From Chloroflexota bacterium (GTDB lineage: Bacteria; Chloroflexota; Anaerolineae; 4572-78; J111), in contig BOKF01000016.1 in assembly GCA_016860845.1 (NCBI GenBank), forward strand, positions 106,299 through 170,298: a stretch of DNA of 64,000 nt, in the 5' to 3' direction. Under the pieces are notes generated by a model. The model ran no database searches, was not told the origin of the DNA, and saw nothing but the letters and a program-made list of their open reading frames with translations. Below, in pieces: positions 16,968 through 26,869 of this stretch. The position numbers were made by a program, and so were the translations under genes. The number at the start of each line of letters is the position of its first letter. Position 1 is the stretch's first letter.

Positions 16968-17058
16968 ATTATTTGATGAGGTATGCCGTTCAAATACTTT
17001 TTGACCACAAGTTACCCGGATTGCTTGTTTTTGTGAAATTCGTGGTTAATTTTTTGAC

Positions 17059-17087
17059 TTGCCATCTCCAGTGGCTTGGGGTATACT
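17059..17087 (+). promoter_or_regulatory. Sigma-70-type promoter
   Basis: TTGCCA (17059-17064), 17-base spacer, TATACT (17082-17087). Transcription would begin near 17094, so the real start codon of the next gene must be downstream; this supports the GTG at 17127 over a TTG at 17076. Confidence 0.7.
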
Positions 17088-17126
17088 CGCGCTTTGTTGT
17101 TCCTTTTAGAACAAGTAGGAAAAAAA

Positions 17127-18338
17127 GTGAAACTGCGTTACCTTTTGCTCTTTCTTTTACTGGCCTTGATCTTTGTCTGGCAACCTTCGGTGGGAGCCTT
17201 GATGCAGGATAATCCCCCCGATACTTGCCAGCAGTCGGAAAATATACTGCCCAACTGCAACTTTGACAACGGCAAGGACCGCTGGCAGACGTTTACCGAA
17301 GACGGCTCGGCTAGCTTTGATGTGCTGCAGGGCGGCGGGGAATGTCACGCGCCGTTATGTCCCGCCGGTTATATCGTCACCGATAATTACTTTGTAGGGG
17401 GGATCTACCAACAGGTGCCGGTGGTCAAAGGCAATACTTATTATGCCAATATTGTCTGGTTAGTCTTTGATTCGTTTGTCAACGATAAATCAGTGTATGA
17501 CCAGGTTGGCGGCATTGGCCGGAAGATGGGCATTGACCCCTTTGGCGGCACCGACCCGCGCTCGCCCAATATTATCTGGGGACCCGAAAATACGCGCAAC
17601 GATTGCAAAATTTGCGGCAATCAAGAAGTCACCGCGACAGCCCAGGCTGACACGATCACTGTATTTTTACGGATTGACGACCGCTGGCGGCAGCGCGCCG
17701 CCGAAAAAGGCTATTCTATCCCCCCTTCCAAGGATAAGTTTTGGATTGACGACATCGGTATGAAGCAGGTCGCCGGCAATGCAGCTCCCGCCGTTGCTCC
17801 GACTGAGCCGCCGCCCACCGACACCCCGGTCCCGCCCCCGCCCACCGACACCCCTGTGCCCGAACCGCCCACAGCCACCCCCGCCCCGGCCACAGAGGAG
17901 CCGCAAGAGCCGGTCGTCGCGGAGTTAGCCGATGCATCCGTCGCAGTGGCACAGGCCGAGTCGCCCACCGTCGAACCGGTTTCGCCGGTTGCCACGCCGA
18001 CGCCCGTGCCGGCCAATACCATCGCTCCACCCCCAACCTTGACTCCCTCGGCCACGCCGTCGCCGACTGCGACCTTTGAGCCAAAGAAGCGGTTCCCAGC
18101 GACCCCTATCGCCCAGTCCCGCCGTTCCGCGCCGGAATTATCGGTTGCCGGAGTGCCGCCAACAGGGCTGCTGGGTGTCGCCGGGACAACGGCCTGTATC
18201 GGCGGGGTGGCCCTGGTCTTTATGGGTGCTGTTGTGGTGGGGCTGGTCTGGCTTTACCGGCTGGGTTGGGGTAAAGTTGACGACGACGATTTTGCCGAAG
18301 AAGAAATAATCATCGAAATTAAAGAAGATGACAGGTAA
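17127..18338 (+). CDS. Secreted, C-terminally anchored protein with Pro/Thr-rich stalk
   Basis: 403 residues from the GTG at 17127, which has TAGGA eight bases upstream and a promoter placed correctly for it. A signal peptide (KLRYLLLFLLLALIFVWQ) is followed by an outer domain of about 210 residues with six or more Cys (CQQSENILPNCNF, DCKICGN) and the beta-rich pattern of a carbohydrate-binding-like module (WQTFTEDGSASF; FWIDDIGMKQ). Then about 130 residues of Pro/Thr/Glu-rich stalk, a membrane helix (CIGGVALVFMGAVVVGLVWL) and an acidic inner tail. It should be displayed on the cell surface. I do not recognise a specific family, so the role is open. The 7-residue repeat region follows before thrC. 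Confidence 0.72.
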   Translation: MKLRYLLLFLLLALIFVWQPSVGALMQDNPPDTCQQSENILPNCNFDNGKDRWQTFTEDGSASFDVLQGGGECHAPLCPAGYIVTDNYFVGGIYQQVPVVKGNTYYANIVWLVFDSFVNDKSVYDQVGGIGRKMGIDPFGGTDPRSPNIIWGPENTRNDCKICGNQEVTATAQADTITVFLRIDDRWRQRAAEKGYSIPPSKDKFWIDDIGMKQVAGNAAPAVAPTEPPPTDTPVPPPPTDTPVPEPPTATPAPATEEPQEPVVAELADASVAVAQAESPTVEPVSPVATPTPVPANTIAPPPTLTPSATPSPTATFEPKKRFPATPIAQSRRSAPELSVAGVPPTGLLGVAGTTACIGGVALVFMGAVVVGLVWLYRLGWGKVDDDDFAEEEIIIEIKEDDR

Positions 18339-18388
18339 CAGGTCGTAGGGGAGCAAGGTTGCAGGGTCGCAGATCGTCTTAAGTTGTC

Positions 18389-18416
18389 TGCAACTTGTAG
18401 CTTGCTACTTGCTACT
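18389..18416. repeat. Heptameric repeat upstream of thrC
   Basis: Four heptads TGCAACT, TGTAGCT, TGCTACT, TGCTACT. Less regular related sequence extends back to about 18340. The thrC start is 20 bases downstream. Confidence 0.6.
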
Positions 18417-18436
18417 TTCAGAAGAAAGAAAATACC

Positions 18437-19759
18437 ATGTCCCAACTTAGCCACAGTTCAGAGTCTTCCTCCACGATTTCGCTCCAGTGCCTGCACTGCC
18501 ACAAATCATATCCGGCTGACGAGGTGCGCTATTTGTGTGAGTGCGGCGGCCAATTGGATGTGTGGCATGATTTAGAGGCGCTGCGCCCGCTGGTCAGCCG
18601 CGGCCTTTTTGATGGCCGCTTGAGTGGCGCGCCGGGGCCACGGGTTGTTCCAACCACCAATTCCGGCGTCTGGCGCTACCGCGAGATCATTCTGCCGGCC
18701 ACCCTGGATACCATCGTCTCTCGCCCGGAAGGGAATACGCCGCTGTACGAGCATCCCCGTCTGTCCAACTGGGTCGGCGCGGATGCCCTCTTCCTCAAGC
18801 ACGAAGGTGAAAATCCTACCGGCTCCTTCAAAGATCGGGGGATGACGGTTGGTGTAACCCAGGCTAAACTGCTGGGAGCCAGGGCCGTCGCCTGCGCCTC
18901 GACCGGCAACACGTCGGCTTCGCTGGCGGCCTATGCCGCGCTGGCCAACATTCCGGCCCTGATTTTTATTCCCTCCGGCAAAATTGCGGCGGGCAAGCTG
19001 GCCCAGGCGCTGGCTTATGGCGCTTATACCCTCCAAATCCAGGGCGATTTTGACGATGCCATGACCCTGGTCCAGCAGGTCTGCAATGAGATGGGCGTCT
19101 ACCTGCTCAACTCGCTCAATCCCTTCCGGCTGGAAGGGCAAAAATCTATCCCGCTGGAAATTTTGCAGGGCTTCAACTGGCAGTCGCCCGATTGGATCGT
19201 GCTGCCTGCCGGCAATCTGGGCAACACCGCCGCCTTCGGCAAAGCCCTGTACGAAGCGCAGCAGTTGGGGCTGGTTGACAAGATTCCGCGCATCGCCGCC
19301 GTGCAGGCGGCTGGAGCCAGCCCCTTTTACCGGAGTTATCAAACTAACTTTGCCGAACACCACACGATGAAGGCCGAAACTATCGCCACGGCGATTCGCA
19401 TCGGCAACCCGGTCAGCTATGAACGGGCGATCCGCACCCTCAAGTGGACCGACGGCCTCGTGACCAGCGTCACCGACGACGAAATCATGGACGCCAAGGC
19501 GATGGTGGACCGCGTCGGCATCGGCTGCGAGCCGGCTTCGGCGGCGGCAGTGGCCGGGGCGCGGAAACTGATTGCCGAAGGCGTCATCCAGCCCCACGAA
19601 ACCATCGTCGGCATCCTGACCGGCAACCTGATGAAAGACCCCAGCGCTACCGTTGACTACCACACCGGAGCCTGGCCCAACGCCCAATTCGCCAATCCGC
19701 CGGTGCAGATTGGAGCGGAGGTAAGTGAGGTGCGGCAGGTGATTGAACAGCGGTTGTGA
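18437..19759 (+). CDS. thrC: Threonine synthase
   Basis: 440 residues; PLP enzyme converting O-phospho-homoserine to threonine. An N-terminal zinc-ribbon-like element (CLHCHKSYPADE with CECGG) is found in many threonine synthases of this class. NPTGSFKDRGM carries the PLP lysine; STGNTSASLAAYAA and PAGNLGNTAAFGKAL are typical phosphate-binding segments. The C-terminus is normal. asd, encoding aspartate-semialdehyde dehydrogenase of the same pathway, lies 1 kb downstream, with a kinase-like gene between them. No leader-peptide or riboswitch is visible; the upstream gap has heptameric repeats. Confidence 0.94.
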   Translation: MSQLSHSSESSSTISLQCLHCHKSYPADEVRYLCECGGQLDVWHDLEALRPLVSRGLFDGRLSGAPGPRVVPTTNSGVWRYREIILPATLDTIVSRPEGNTPLYEHPRLSNWVGADALFLKHEGENPTGSFKDRGMTVGVTQAKLLGARAVACASTGNTSASLAAYAALANIPALIFIPSGKIAAGKLAQALAYGAYTLQIQGDFDDAMTLVQQVCNEMGVYLLNSLNPFRLEGQKSIPLEILQGFNWQSPDWIVLPAGNLGNTAAFGKALYEAQQLGLVDKIPRIAAVQAAGASPFYRSYQTNFAEHHTMKAETIATAIRIGNPVSYERAIRTLKWTDGLVTSVTDDEIMDAKAMVDRVGIGCEPASAAAVAGARKLIAEGVIQPHETIVGILTGNLMKDPSATVDYHTGAWPNAQFANPPVQIGAEVSEVRQVIEQRL

Positions 19760-19801
19760 AGCCAGCCTGTCATTATCTGGAGTTAAAATCGGAGTAGATA
19801 C

Positions 19802-20491
19802 ATGGAAGTGCCAACCCAACCTGAGAAGCAATTGACTCCGCAAGCTGTGCGAGTGTTAAACCGTTGTATGGCTGTATTTTTTTCGGAAACGCGTACCCCC
19901 CTCACGGGAATAATTGGTTTGTCTGAAATTATGCTGCAAGGAGAGGACAAAATTGGCCCCCTCACTGATACACAAAGACAGCGCTTAACCCACGATATTC
20001 ATCGATCAGCTAAAGCAGTAATTAAACTTTGGGAGCTCTTTTTTGATATATATCATATTACTTATGGTTATGGGGGTTTGCATATTGAAAGTGTTGATTT
20101 GGGTAAACTTATTGAGGAAGCCATATCTAATGCTCAGGTAGAGTTAAATCTTCCTCATCAACTGCCTAATATTTGGGCTGATCATAAACGTATTCAACAA
20201 GCTCTAACTTGGATATTAGAAGCTATCACCGAGGCAGTTTACCCCAGAGAAGGAAGTACAATAACACTCACCGTAAACTGTGATGATAATTCAGTTGTGT
20301 TTTACGTTGCAGCCGTTGGGAAAGAAAAGATTTATTTTTGGGATGACCCCGATGACCCAACCTTATTTTTCAACCGCTCCATCATCGAAATGCACGGCGG
20401 CCAGTTGCAGGTGAAGGTGCAAGAGGAACTCAAGCAGTTGGAAATCACTTTCACCCTGCCAATCCACCAAAACAAACCGCACCCTGAGTAG
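19802..20491 (+). CDS. Degenerate histidine-kinase-like protein
   Basis: 229 residues. The pattern FFSETRTPLTGIIGLSEIML copies the H-box of histidine kinases, but the phosphorylated His is Ser (SETRTPL instead of HELRTPL). The second half resembles an ATPase domain (IWADHKRIQQALTWILEAI; IIEMHGGQLQVKVQEELKQLEITFTLP) but the N-box Asn is absent and the glycine boxes are missing. It should not be an active kinase; it could be a phosphotransfer antagonist, a scaffold or a decaying gene. It is more AT-rich, with less tidy codon use, than its neighbours thrC and asd, so it may have been acquired. No sensor domain or membrane helix is present. The open frame without stops argues it is or was recently functional. 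Confidence 0.6.
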   Translation: MEVPTQPEKQLTPQAVRVLNRCMAVFFSETRTPLTGIIGLSEIMLQGEDKIGPLTDTQRQRLTHDIHRSAKAVIKLWELFFDIYHITYGYGGLHIESVDLGKLIEEAISNAQVELNLPHQLPNIWADHKRIQQALTWILEAITEAVYPREGSTITLTVNCDDNSVVFYVAAVGKEKIYFWDDPDDPTLFFNRSIIEMHGGQLQVKVQEELKQLEITFTLPIHQNKPHPE

Positions 20492-20742
20492 ACCTGAGCA
20501 AAGCGAAGGGCGTACACCTGCACTTGCGTGCAGGCGCAAGTGTCGAAGGGTGCGATTTGCCCATAGTAAGGTATTGTAAACTACAATGAGACGGGTCCTG
20601 CATAACATTTTCATGATTGGCTTTTTTGCCCCCACCGCCCGCGCGGGCGGGTAGATTTGTATTTTAGCCAAACACCAATTACTTTTGTCAAATGTCGTTA
20701 AACCAAAAAATTCGATTTCACCTATAACAACGGAGGATTATC
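20492..20742. other. Gap before asd with two palindromes
   Basis: About 250 bases with no gene. It holds a hairpin CACTTGCG/CGCAAGTG (20521-20542) inside a GAGCAAAGCGAAGGG...TCGAAGGGT environment that resembles dispersed REP-like motifs, and a perfect 16-base GC palindrome at 20635-20650. No clear promoter is seen. Confidence 0.6.
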
Positions 20743-21831
20743 ATGTCTAAAATTCGCGTGGGCGTACTCGGCGCAACGGGGGCCGTGGGGCAGCGTTTTG
20801 CCCAATTATTAGCCAATCATCCCTATTTTGACCTGACTGTACTGGCCGCTTCTGATCGCTCGGCGGGCAAACCCTACCGCGAGGCGGCCAACTGGATTCT
20901 GACCGACCCCATGCCGGCTCGCCTGGCCGAGATGACGGTGCAGGAGATGTCCACCGAGCTGGATTGCGAACTCGTTTTTTCGGCGCTGCCGACCAGCTTT
21001 GCCAACGAGTGGGAGCGCAAATTTGCCGCTGCCGGCTACGGCGTCTTCAGCAATGCCGGTACTCACCGCATGGACAGCGATGTGCCGCTCATCCTGCCCG
21101 AAGTAAATCCGGATCACCTGGGTTTACTGGAACGGCAGCGAGCCGAGCGGGGCTGGTCGCGTGGCTTTATCGTCACCAACTCCAACTGCACCGCCATGCC
21201 GATGGTCATGTCGCTGGCCCCGCTGATGCAATTTGGCCCGCAGGCGGTCATCGCCACCTCGCTGCAAGCTCTCTCTGGGGCGGGCTATCCCGGCGTGCCC
21301 AGCCTGGACGCGATTGACAACGTCATCCCCTTCATCGGCGAGAGCGAAGAGATCAAGATGAACACCGAGTCGAACAAGATGTTGGGCCGCCTGAATGGGC
21401 AGAGCGTTGAACCGGCCGGCATCAAAATCAGCGCCCACTGCAACCGGGTGCCGGTGAGCGATGGGCACACGGTCACCGTATCGGTCAGTTTCAAAGACAA
21501 ACCCTCCCTGGGCGACATCATGGAAGCCTGGCAGACCTGGGAACCGCTGCCCCAACAGCTCAAGCTGCCTTCGGCCCCGCAGCCGGCCCTCGTCGTTCGG
21601 GCTGAACCCAATCGCCCCCAGCCGCGCCTCGACCGGGACGCTGGCGGCGGTATGGCGACGGTGATTGGCCGGCTGCGCCCCTGCGAGGTCTTGGATATCC
21701 GCTTTGTGTGCCTGGCCCACAACACCATTCGCGGCGCGGCGGGCGGGTCGGTTTTGAATGCGGAGCTGATGCTGGCCCAGGGCAGGCTTGAGGCATTTGC
21801 CGCGGGGGTCGGCGCGCATGTATCGGCGTAA
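20743..21831 (+). CDS. asd: Aspartate-semialdehyde dehydrogenase
   Basis: 362 residues. It reduces aspartyl phosphate to aspartate semialdehyde with NADPH, the branch point to lysine, methionine and threonine. GVLGATGAVGQRFAQLL binds the coenzyme; VTNSNCTAMPMVMSLAPL contains the active-site Cys; SAHCNRVPVSDGHT has the substrate-binding His and Arg. The form is closer to the archaeal/fungal class than to the E. coli one (my judgement from the Cys segment). CGGAGGATTATC precedes the ATG. The next gene overlaps its 3' end by 14 bases. Confidence 0.94.
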   Translation: MSKIRVGVLGATGAVGQRFAQLLANHPYFDLTVLAASDRSAGKPYREAANWILTDPMPARLAEMTVQEMSTELDCELVFSALPTSFANEWERKFAAAGYGVFSNAGTHRMDSDVPLILPEVNPDHLGLLERQRAERGWSRGFIVTNSNCTAMPMVMSLAPLMQFGPQAVIATSLQALSGAGYPGVPSLDAIDNVIPFIGESEEIKMNTESNKMLGRLNGQSVEPAGIKISAHCNRVPVSDGHTVTVSVSFKDKPSLGDIMEAWQTWEPLPQQLKLPSAPQPALVVRAEPNRPQPRLDRDAGGGMATVIGRLRPCEVLDIRFVCLAHNTIRGAAGGSVLNAELMLAQGRLEAFAAGVGAHVSA

Positions 21832-22933
21832 GAGTCTGGCCGACTTTCTGGGCGACCGGGTGGCCTACCGCAACCTGATCCCGGCTGACCCAGCCCTGCC
21901 CCGGCTAGAGAGCTTCTGGCAGGAGATTGGGCTAGACGGGCCTCGCGCGCCCCGCAAGACCGTGCCCCTGTATGCCGCCGTGGTCTATCGCTACCTGCAA
22001 GCGGCCCAGGCCCAGCGCGGCCAGCCGTCCCTGGAGCGCCTGCTCTTTGTCGGCGATACGCTGATGAACGACGGGACTGCGGCCAAGAACCTGGGCGCTT
22101 ACCTGCCGATGCGCTGTTTTATCGGCGCAGACAGGCTGGCCAAGCCGGAGGAAATCAGCACCGACGATTACCTCATGAAGGCCAACCGCTGGCAGGCCCT
22201 GGCCGACTTCCTGGCCTGGGTCCAGGCCGACGGCTTTACTCTGGATGGCCGCACCGCTCTGCTGCTGGATTTGGACAAAACCACCCACGGAGCGCGGGGC
22301 CGGAATGACCACGCCATTGACCAGGCCCGGATTAATGCCGTGCGCCGGACGGTCGAGGAAGTGCTGGGCGAAACGTTTGACGAAGCCTCTTTTCGCCGCA
22401 GCGTTTACGACCGGCTGAATAAGCCGGACTATCACGCCTTCACCGCCGACAACCAGGACTACAAAGCCTACATCAGCCTGATGGTGGCCGGCCACGTCTA
22501 CACGCCGGAGTGCTTTTGGGCCGATTTAGAGGCGGGCCGGCTGACCGGCTTCAAGCAGTTCATTACCCTTTGCGATGCCCGCCAGGATCAAATGAGCGCG
22601 GGGCTGCTGGCCGCTCACCGCGAAGTCGTCGGCAATATGGCCAAAGGCGATCCGACGCCCTTCAAAAGCTTCCGCTTCCGTGAGTATCACGAGACGGTCA
22701 ATTTAATTGACTACCTCTCGGAAGAGACGCCGGAGGCTGACCTGCTGGCCGATGAAATTGTCATGACTGGCGAAGTAGCCGACTTGGCCGAACAACTGGC
22801 CGCTCAAGGCGTCCTCGTCTTTGGCCTGAGCGACAAACCCGACGAGGCGACTTTGCCCCCGCCGGAGTCGGCGGCAGGCGCACTGCCCTTGCACCAGGTG
22901 GTGATGCGGGTGGTGGGGAGATTGAAGCAGTAA
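21818..22933 (+). CDS. HAD-like protein with motif order IV-I-II
   Basis: 371 residues from the ATG at 21818, which overlaps the asd end by 14 bases; an in-frame start at 21788 would overlap more. Two phosphatase-type signatures are present but out of order: FVGDTLMNDGTAAKNLG (like HAD motif IV, GDxxxND) lies near residue 78, and LLLDLDKTTHGARGRND (like motif I, DxDxT) lies near residue 148. The C-terminal VLVFGLSDKPDEA looks like motifs II/III (Ser and Lys). A normal HAD starts with motif I. Between motifs I and II is about 170 residues that may be a cap. No signal peptide. Function unknown; coupling to asd suggests amino-acid metabolism, but that is weak. Confidence 0.65.
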   Translation: MYRRKSLADFLGDRVAYRNLIPADPALPRLESFWQEIGLDGPRAPRKTVPLYAAVVYRYLQAAQAQRGQPSLERLLFVGDTLMNDGTAAKNLGAYLPMRCFIGADRLAKPEEISTDDYLMKANRWQALADFLAWVQADGFTLDGRTALLLDLDKTTHGARGRNDHAIDQARINAVRRTVEEVLGETFDEASFRRSVYDRLNKPDYHAFTADNQDYKAYISLMVAGHVYTPECFWADLEAGRLTGFKQFITLCDARQDQMSAGLLAAHREVVGNMAKGDPTPFKSFRFREYHETVNLIDYLSEETPEADLLADEIVMTGEVADLAEQLAAQGVLVFGLSDKPDEATLPPPESAAGALPLHQVVMRVVGRLKQ

Positions 22934-22965
22934 GGCAACTCCAAGAAAATAATTATCCAAAGTCC

Positions 22966-23032
22966 GTGATACGTAATGCGTGATGCGTGATGGTATCCAG
23001 GCAAGATTTCTTACGCATCACGTATCACGCAT
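22966..23032. repeat. Inverted pair of heptameric repeats
   Basis: Left arm GTGATAC GTAATGC GTGATGC GTGATGG (22966-22993); right arm TACGCAT CACGTAT CACGCAT (23012-23032), the complement of the same heptad in the other direction. The pair can fold into a hairpin. It lies in the 309-base gap between the HAD-like gene and smc; the rest of that gap has only the terminator at 23185. Confidence 0.8.
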
Positions 23033-23184
23033 CAAGCCGGTGAGAACAATTGGATGATTTAAATCTTGGAACTGCCTAAGACTCAGGCCGCAAGTCATTG
23101 CAAAGTTTCACTACAGCAATCATCAAACTTTCCTGACAGACAAGCGGCCTTATCTCGGCTATGATATTAATACATCAAGCAACA

Positions 23185-23244
23185 TGGGAGTGAGATTCTA
23201 GCCGGGTGTCGCTTTGCGGTTAGAATCTTGCTCCCACTTTTTTT
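23185..23244 (+). terminator. Rho-independent terminator between converging genes
   Basis: Arms TGGGAGTGAGATTCTA (23185-23200) and TAGAATCTTGCTCCCA (23221-23236) pair with one mismatch around a 20-base loop, followed by eight T. It ends plus-strand transcription from the asd side and touches the smc stop codon. Confidence 0.85.
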
Positions 23245-26200
23245 ATCTCGCTCTGGCCAGCTCAGGCTTATCTGGCTCGATCCACTCATCAATCTTAAGT
23301 GAATAGACTTGTGAAACCGAGTCATCGCCCATCGAGATACCGTAGAGAGTTCTGGCCGCCTCGATGGTTTTGCGGTTGTGGGTGATGACAATGAACTGAA
23401 TATCGCGGGCCAGGGCGGTGAGAGCGTCACGGAAGCGGCTGACGTTGGCTTCGTCCAGCATAGCATCTACCTCGTCAAAAATCACAAACGGCGTCGGGCT
23501 GATTTTGAGCAAAGCAAAAATCAACGCCTGAGCCGTGAGCGAGCGCTCGCCGCCGGAGAGCAGGGCCAGGCTTTGCAGCCGCTTGCCCGGCGGCCGGGCG
23601 GCAATATCCACCCCCGTGTCAATCATATTATCAGGATCAGTTAGCAGCAGTTGGGCCTCGCCGCCCCCAAAGAGCGCCCTGAAGTAGCGCTGAAACTCTT
23701 TGGCGACCTGTTGGAAGGTCGCCGTGAACGACTCTTCCATGGCCTGATCCAGCTTGAGAATGACTTCCTTCAAATCGGCGGCGGCGGCCTCCAGGTCGGC
23801 CATCTGGCCGGTCAAAAAATCGTACCGCTCGCGCAGTTCCGCATACTCACGGGGCGCATCAAGGTTAATATTGCCCAGGCGGCGAACCTGCACCTTCAGC
23901 CGCAGAACATCCTCTTCCACGCCGGGCGGCAGGGTCTCCACCCCCGGCAAATCGGACACCAACGGGCGGATGGGCAGTACCGGCTGCCCAACCTGCTCAT
24001 CGGACATCTCCAGGCTGACCAGGCCCAGGTCGTCTTGGATCTGGCGCTGCAAATTATCTAACTCGTCCTGCCGTCGCGCGGCTTCTAGGGTCAGCCGGTT
24101 ATGCTCGGCTTCCAGGCGCTGCACGCGCTGCCGCAGATGGCTCTCGGTTTGTTCCCGTTGGACCTGGCGAGCCGACAATTCAGCTAACTGCTGCTCGGTG
24201 GCCTCGATCTGGCCGGTAAATTGACCCAGTTGACCGGCAAATTCCTGGCTGCGAGCTTGCAGTGCCTGCTGCTGTTTCAGCAAGACTCCTCGTTCTGCGG
24301 CCAGGGTCGCGGCCCTGGCCCGCTTGCTCTCAATCTGCCGGGCCAACTGCTGCTGCGCCGCCTGCTGGCTGGCCAATAACGCCTGCTGGCTGCGCTGCCG
24401 CCCCTGGATGGTAGCAACCGTGGCGCGCGCCTGGCTCAACTCGGCCAGCAGCGTTTCGGCTGAGAAAGCGGCGGCTTCCTCAAGCAACTGCCGGACGGTT
24501 TCTGCGGCGGCCTGGCGCTGCTGCTCCATTTGAGCCATCTCCTGGCGGGTGTCGGCCTGGCGCTGGTCGAGGCGAGCCAGTTCAGCCTCAGCTTTGGCCT
24601 GCAAGTCTCGCTGCCAGCCGGTGCTGCGGACCAGTTGCTCCACGGCCCGGCTAATTTTGTCCGCCGAAGTCTGGAGTTCCTGGCGTCGAGCATTTATCTG
24701 TCGTTGCTCATCGGCTAGCCGCTGCATTTGCCGTTTCATCGCTGCCGCTTGTTCGTGGGCATCGGCCAGTTGGCTGGACAATCCCTGGTAGCTTTGCGCC
24801 AATTCGGCAATTTGTCCGGGCAGATCCCGCCACTCGCGCTCGCGGGCCAGAAACGTGCCTTCCTGGCCCTTCTTATTTCTGTCCCGGCCCCCTGTCACCG
24901 AGCCGCCGGAGCGCATCAGTTCGCCCTCGCGGGTGACGATTTGAAAGCCGCCCTGCAGGGCGGCAAAGGCGCGCCGGGCGGCGGGCAAATCTTCGACAAT
25001 CAGGGTGCGATTCAGGGTTGATTCGGCGATAGGGCGCAGGTGCGGCTCAACCGTGATCAGTTCTGAGGCCAGCCCAATCACCCCCGGCGTGTTCGGAATG
25101 GTGAGAGCCGGGCCGGGGCGCAGGGTATCGAGCGGTAAAAAGGTGGCTCGGCCGCTGCGGCTCTCTTTCAGGTAAGTGATGGCCGCTTCGGCGTCGGCAA
25201 AATTCTGCACGACCACATCTTGCAGGCGGCTGCCCAGGGCGGCCTCGACGGCGATCTCCAAATCGGGCGGCGCCTGGATCACCTGGCTGACTGTGCCGAC
25301 GACGCCGGTTAGACCGGCTTCCGGCTGCAACACGGCCTTGACGCCCTCAAAGTAGCCGGACATGTCGCTGCGCAATTTGCCCAACAAATCCTGGCGCGCC
25401 CTGAGCGTATCCTCCTGCCGCTGCAAGGCCGCCATCCGGCCCTTGAGCTGTTCGGCAGCCTGGTCCAGTTGACTCAGGTCGTCCCGCTCTTTGGTCTGTT
25501 GTGATTCCAGAGCGGTGATGGATATTTCAAGGTCAGCCAGCTCGGCTGTAAGCTGCTCGTGTTTGGCCTGGAGGTCATGTTGTTCCTGGGTTAGTCGAGA
25601 AATTTCGGCTTCATAATTGGCCTGGTCGGCCAGCAGAGCCGCGCGGCGTTCCTCGAATTGGGCGAGACGGGTTTGCCGCTCGATCAATTGGGTGGCCAGT
25701 TGGCTCGCTTGTTTTTCGGCAGCGGCTTGACGGGCCAACAAACCCTGGCGTTGGCCTTGCTGGATGTCGAGCTGCTGCTGGACGGTCCGCATGGCCTCTT
25801 CGGCCTGGCGCAACTCCTGGTTAACCGCCTGGAGGGCCGTCTCGGCCTCAGCCATCTGGCACTTTTGCGTTTCCAGGTTGGCGGCCAGCGGCTCCAACTC
25901 GGCCAGAATTTCTTCCCGTTGGGCCAGATACTGTCTGGCCCGTTCTTCACTCACGGCCAGTTCGCGCTCAATAGTTTCAGCCTGGGTATGGAGCCGGTTG
26001 TTTTCGCTGTACCAGCCGCCCAGTTGGCTGCGCAGTTCCGTTTGTTGGGCGCGCAGGGCGGCTATTTCCTGCTCCAGCCCGGCAAATTTGTGGTGCTGCT
26101 CTTTGAGCAGATGCTCACTTTCGCGCAGGCGAGCCGTGGCCTCGCGCAGGTGCAGTTGCCCCTGGCCCCAGCGATAGCCGTACCAGACGCGCAGCAGGCC

Positions 26201-26869
26201 GTCAAGATGGGTCATGAGCATGTTGTATTCCTGGGCGCGCTGGGCCTGCTTGTGGCGGTGCTGCATGCGCGGTTCAATTTCTTTGACAATATCGTTGGCG
26301 CGCAGCAGGTTGGCCCGGGTCACTTCCAGTTTGGCCAGGGTTTCGGCCCGTTTTTGGCGGTGAAAGGTGATCCCGGCTGCTTCTTCAAAGAGCTTGCGGC
26401 GCTCTTCGGCGTGCAGGGACAGCACCCGGTCAATTGTCCCCTGGCCGATGACGGTGTAGGTCTGCCGGCTCAGGCCGCTTTTGGCCAGCAGTTCGGTCAC
26501 GTCTTTCAGGCGGACCCGGCTGCCGTTGAGGAAATACTCGTTTTCGCCGGAGCGATAGGCTCGCCGGGAAATGGTCACTTCGGAGAAGTCGAGGGGCAGC
26601 CATTTGTCGGCGTTGTCCAGCACCAGGGTAACGGAGGCCAGGCCAAGCCGGGCGCGGCCATCGGAGCCGGAGAAGATCATATCCTCGGTTTTCTTGCCGC
26701 GCAGGTTGCTGTAGCTCTGCTCGCCCAGCACCCAGCGAATGGCGTCGGCCACGTTGGATTTGCCGCTGCCATTCGGCCCAACCACGGCGGTGATGCCTTC
26801 GTCAAAGATGAATTCGACTTTGTTGGCGAAGGATTTGTAGCCTTGAACTTCCAGCGACTTTAGTCTCAA
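23243..26869 (-). CDS. smc: Chromosome partition protein SMC
   Basis: 1208 residues, normal SMC length. N-terminal Walker [21 protein letters not shown], two long coiled coils rich in Gln/Glu/Ala, a hinge domain in the middle (about 515-650, with [19 protein letters not shown] and [10 protein letters not shown]), and the C-terminal ABC signature [18 protein letters not shown] with Walker [18 protein letters not shown]. It forms dimers that, with ScpA/ScpB, shape and segregate the chromosome. scpA and scpB are not next to it here. A 282-base gap separates it from the divergent kinase gene. A long plus-strand reading frame over its 5' half is only a shadow. Confidence 0.97.
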   Translation of the reverse strand: MRLKSLEVQGYKSFANKVEFIFDEGITAVVGPNGSGKSNVADAIRWVLGEQSYSNLRGKKTEDMIFSGSDGRARLGLASVTLVLDNADKWLPLDFSEVTISRRAYRSGENEYFLNGSRVRLKDVTELLAKSGLSRQTYTVIGQGTIDRVLSLHAEERRKLFEEAAGITFHRQKRAETLAKLEVTRANLLRANDIVKEIEPRMQHRHKQAQRAQEYNMLMTHLDGLLRVWYGYRWGQGQLHLREATARLRESEHLLKEQHHKFAGLEQEIAALRAQQTELRSQLGGWYSENNRLHTQAETIERELAVSEERARQYLAQREEILAELEPLAANLETQKCQMAEAETALQAVNQELRQAEEAMRTVQQQLDIQQGQRQGLLARQAAAEKQASQLATQLIERQTRLAQFEERRAALLADQANYEAEISRLTQEQHDLQAKHEQLTAELADLEISITALESQQTKERDDLSQLDQAAEQLKGRMAALQRQEDTLRARQDLLGKLRSDMSGYFEGVKAVLQPEAGLTGVVGTVSQVIQAPPDLEIAVEAALGSRLQDVVVQNFADAEAAITYLKESRSGRATFLPLDTLRPGPALTIPNTPGVIGLASELITVEPHLRPIAESTLNRTLIVEDLPAARRAFAALQGGFQIVTREGELMRSGGSVTGGRDRNKKGQEGTFLAREREWRDLPGQIAELAQSYQGLSSQLADAHEQAAAMKRQMQRLADEQRQINARRQELQTSADKISRAVEQLVRSTGWQRDLQAKAEAELARLDQRQADTRQEMAQMEQQRQAAAETVRQLLEEAAAFSAETLLAELSQARATVATIQGRQRSQQALLASQQAAQQQLARQIESKRARAATLAAERGVLLKQQQALQARSQEFAGQLGQFTGQIEATEQQLAELSARQVQREQTESHLRQRVQRLEAEHNRLTLEAARRQDELDNLQRQIQDDLGLVSLEMSDEQVGQPVLPIRPLVSDLPGVETLPPGVEEDVLRLKVQVRRLGNINLDAPREYAELRERYDFLTGQMADLEAAAADLKEVILKLDQAMEESFTATFQQVAKEFQRYFRALFGGGEAQLLLTDPDNMIDTGVDIAARPPGKRLQSLALLSGGERSLTAQALIFALLKISPTPFVIFDEVDAMLDEANVSRFRDALTALARDIQFIVITHNRKTIEAARTLYGISMGDDSVSQVYSLKIDEWIEPDKPELARAR

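Noticed and set aside
17054..17087. TTGACT as -35 box for the promoter at 17082
   Set aside because: The spacer would be 22 bases; TTGCCA at 17059 gives 17 and is preferred.
17800..18090. Pro/Thr-coding repeats in the surface protein as a DNA repeat element
   Set aside because: The period follows codons for Pro/Thr stalk residues, so it is protein-level low complexity and not a mobile repeat.
18572..19843. Minus-strand open frame of 423 codons
   Set aside because: Antisense shadow of thrC caused by high GC; no motif, and thrC is certain.
25658..26863. Plus-strand open frame of 401 codons
   Set aside because: It is the antisense of the smc 5' half; the smc frame has all family motifs and this one has none.
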